Origin: Pseudomonadota bacterium
GTDB taxonomy: Bacteria; Pseudomonadota; Gammaproteobacteria; Burkholderiales; Burkholderiaceae_D
Length of the DNA stretch: 6,322 nt
Reading direction: 5' to 3'
NCBI GenBank assembly: GCA_023435945.1
Contig: JAEZLB010000127.1
Location: 1-6,322 of the forward strand
The notes beneath the pieces are model-generated. The model saw only the letters and a program-made list of their open reading frames with translations, was not told where the DNA came from and did not search any database. Every line of letters begins with the position of its first letter. Position 1 is the first letter of the stretch. This document shows, in pieces, positions 6,057 through 6,322 of this stretch. The translations under genes and the position numbers were made by a program.

Positions 6057-6322
6057 TCATTCGCTTTCCTGTTCCGTGATCAGCACATCCAGCGCGATGT
6101 CATGTGGGTCTGCGCCGAAGTTCGCCTGCAGGCAGCTATAGGCAATGCCGATAGCCTTCGGCCGTGGCGCCTGTGCCAGGGTCCGGTCGTAATAACCGCC
6201 GCCGTAACCCAGCCGGAAGCCTTGTTCATTGAATCCCACGCAGGGAATCAGTAATGCATCGGGATTGACGAATTGCGGATCGGGGGGCACCGCAATGCCG
6301 TATTTATCCACCACTACCGGGT
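6057..6322 (-). CDS. 5-formyltetrahydrofolate cyclo-ligase (MTHFS), C-terminal part, 5' end outside window
   Basis: About 88 C-terminal codons are present, running off the right edge of the window; the stop is TGA at 6057-6059. The enzyme uses ATP to convert 5-formyl-THF to 5,10-methenyl-THF in the cytoplasm, returning folate to one-carbon metabolism. The signature is ALLIPCVGFNEQGFRLGYGG followed by GYYDRTLA, the conserved core with the phosphate/ATP-binding Gly-rich stretch and the FRLGYGGGYYDR motif. Upstream of it DKYGIAVPPD matches the conserved D-K-x-G-I-P-x-P segment. The tail AIGIAYSCLQ then DIALDVLITE is the typical C-terminal strand pair of the family. Full-length relatives have about 180-200 residues, so roughly half is missing only because of the window boundary. 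In many proteobacteria this gene (ygfA/fau) follows 6S RNA or zapA, which cannot be checked here. It converges on uvrD. Confidence 0.94.
   Translation of the reverse strand, partial: PVVVDKYGIAVPPDPQFVNPDALLIPCVGFNEQGFRLGYGGGYYDRTLAQAPRPKAIGIAYSCLQANFGADPHDIALDVLITEQESE

Noticed and set aside
5964..6254. Plus-strand open frame of 96 codons after uvrD
   Set aside because: Most of it is antisense to the conserved cyclo-ligase core (GYGGGYYDR); there is no ribosome-binding site or domain.

Overview
This looks like an ordinary chromosomal housekeeping region of a betaproteobacterium. The UvrD N-terminus, the ThiG/ThiE protein style and moderately GC-rich coding DNA suggest a Nitrosomonadales-like lineage (Gallionellaceae or relatives), but that placement is inference from protein style and no database comparison was possible. 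No mobile element, CRISPR array, tRNA or rRNA is visible.

Positions 1-2789 hold the distal part of a thiamine biosynthesis operon on the + strand: the 3' end of thiC, then thiS, thiG, thiD and thiE. ThiC makes HMP-P from AIR. ThiS carries sulfur to ThiG, which builds the thiazole phosphate. ThiD phosphorylates HMP/HMP-P to HMP-PP, and ThiE joins the two halves into thiamine phosphate. The thiG/thiD and thiD/thiE junctions are ATGA overlaps, implying translational coupling. The only sizeable internal gap, thiS-thiG, holds a perfect 15-bp inverted repeat. No glycine oxidase (thiO), thiH or thiF lies between thiC and the end of the cluster. Any TPP riboswitch would be upstream of thiC, outside the window.

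Positions 2786-3481 (- strand) encode an MgtC/SapB-family membrane protein, convergent with thiE; the two stop codons overlap in a CTAA tetranucleotide. The intergenic region 3482-3669 starts with an AT-rich island carrying plausible back-to-back promoters for the MgtC-like gene and for the helicase gene. A perfect TATAAT follows immediately before the helicase ATG.

Positions 3670-5952 (+) encode a full-length UvrD/PcrA-type DNA helicase with all SF1A motifs and a C-terminal Tudor-like domain. A 104-bp gap with a strong hairpin but no T-tract follows. The window ends inside a convergent, 5'-truncated 5-formyltetrahydrofolate cyclo-ligase gene (6057-6322, -).

I looked for a novel system and did not find one. 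The observations most worth checking are non-coding: the thiS-thiG hairpin and its possible link to the thiG ribosome-binding site, a possible leaderless promoter for uvrD, and the hairpin after uvrD.
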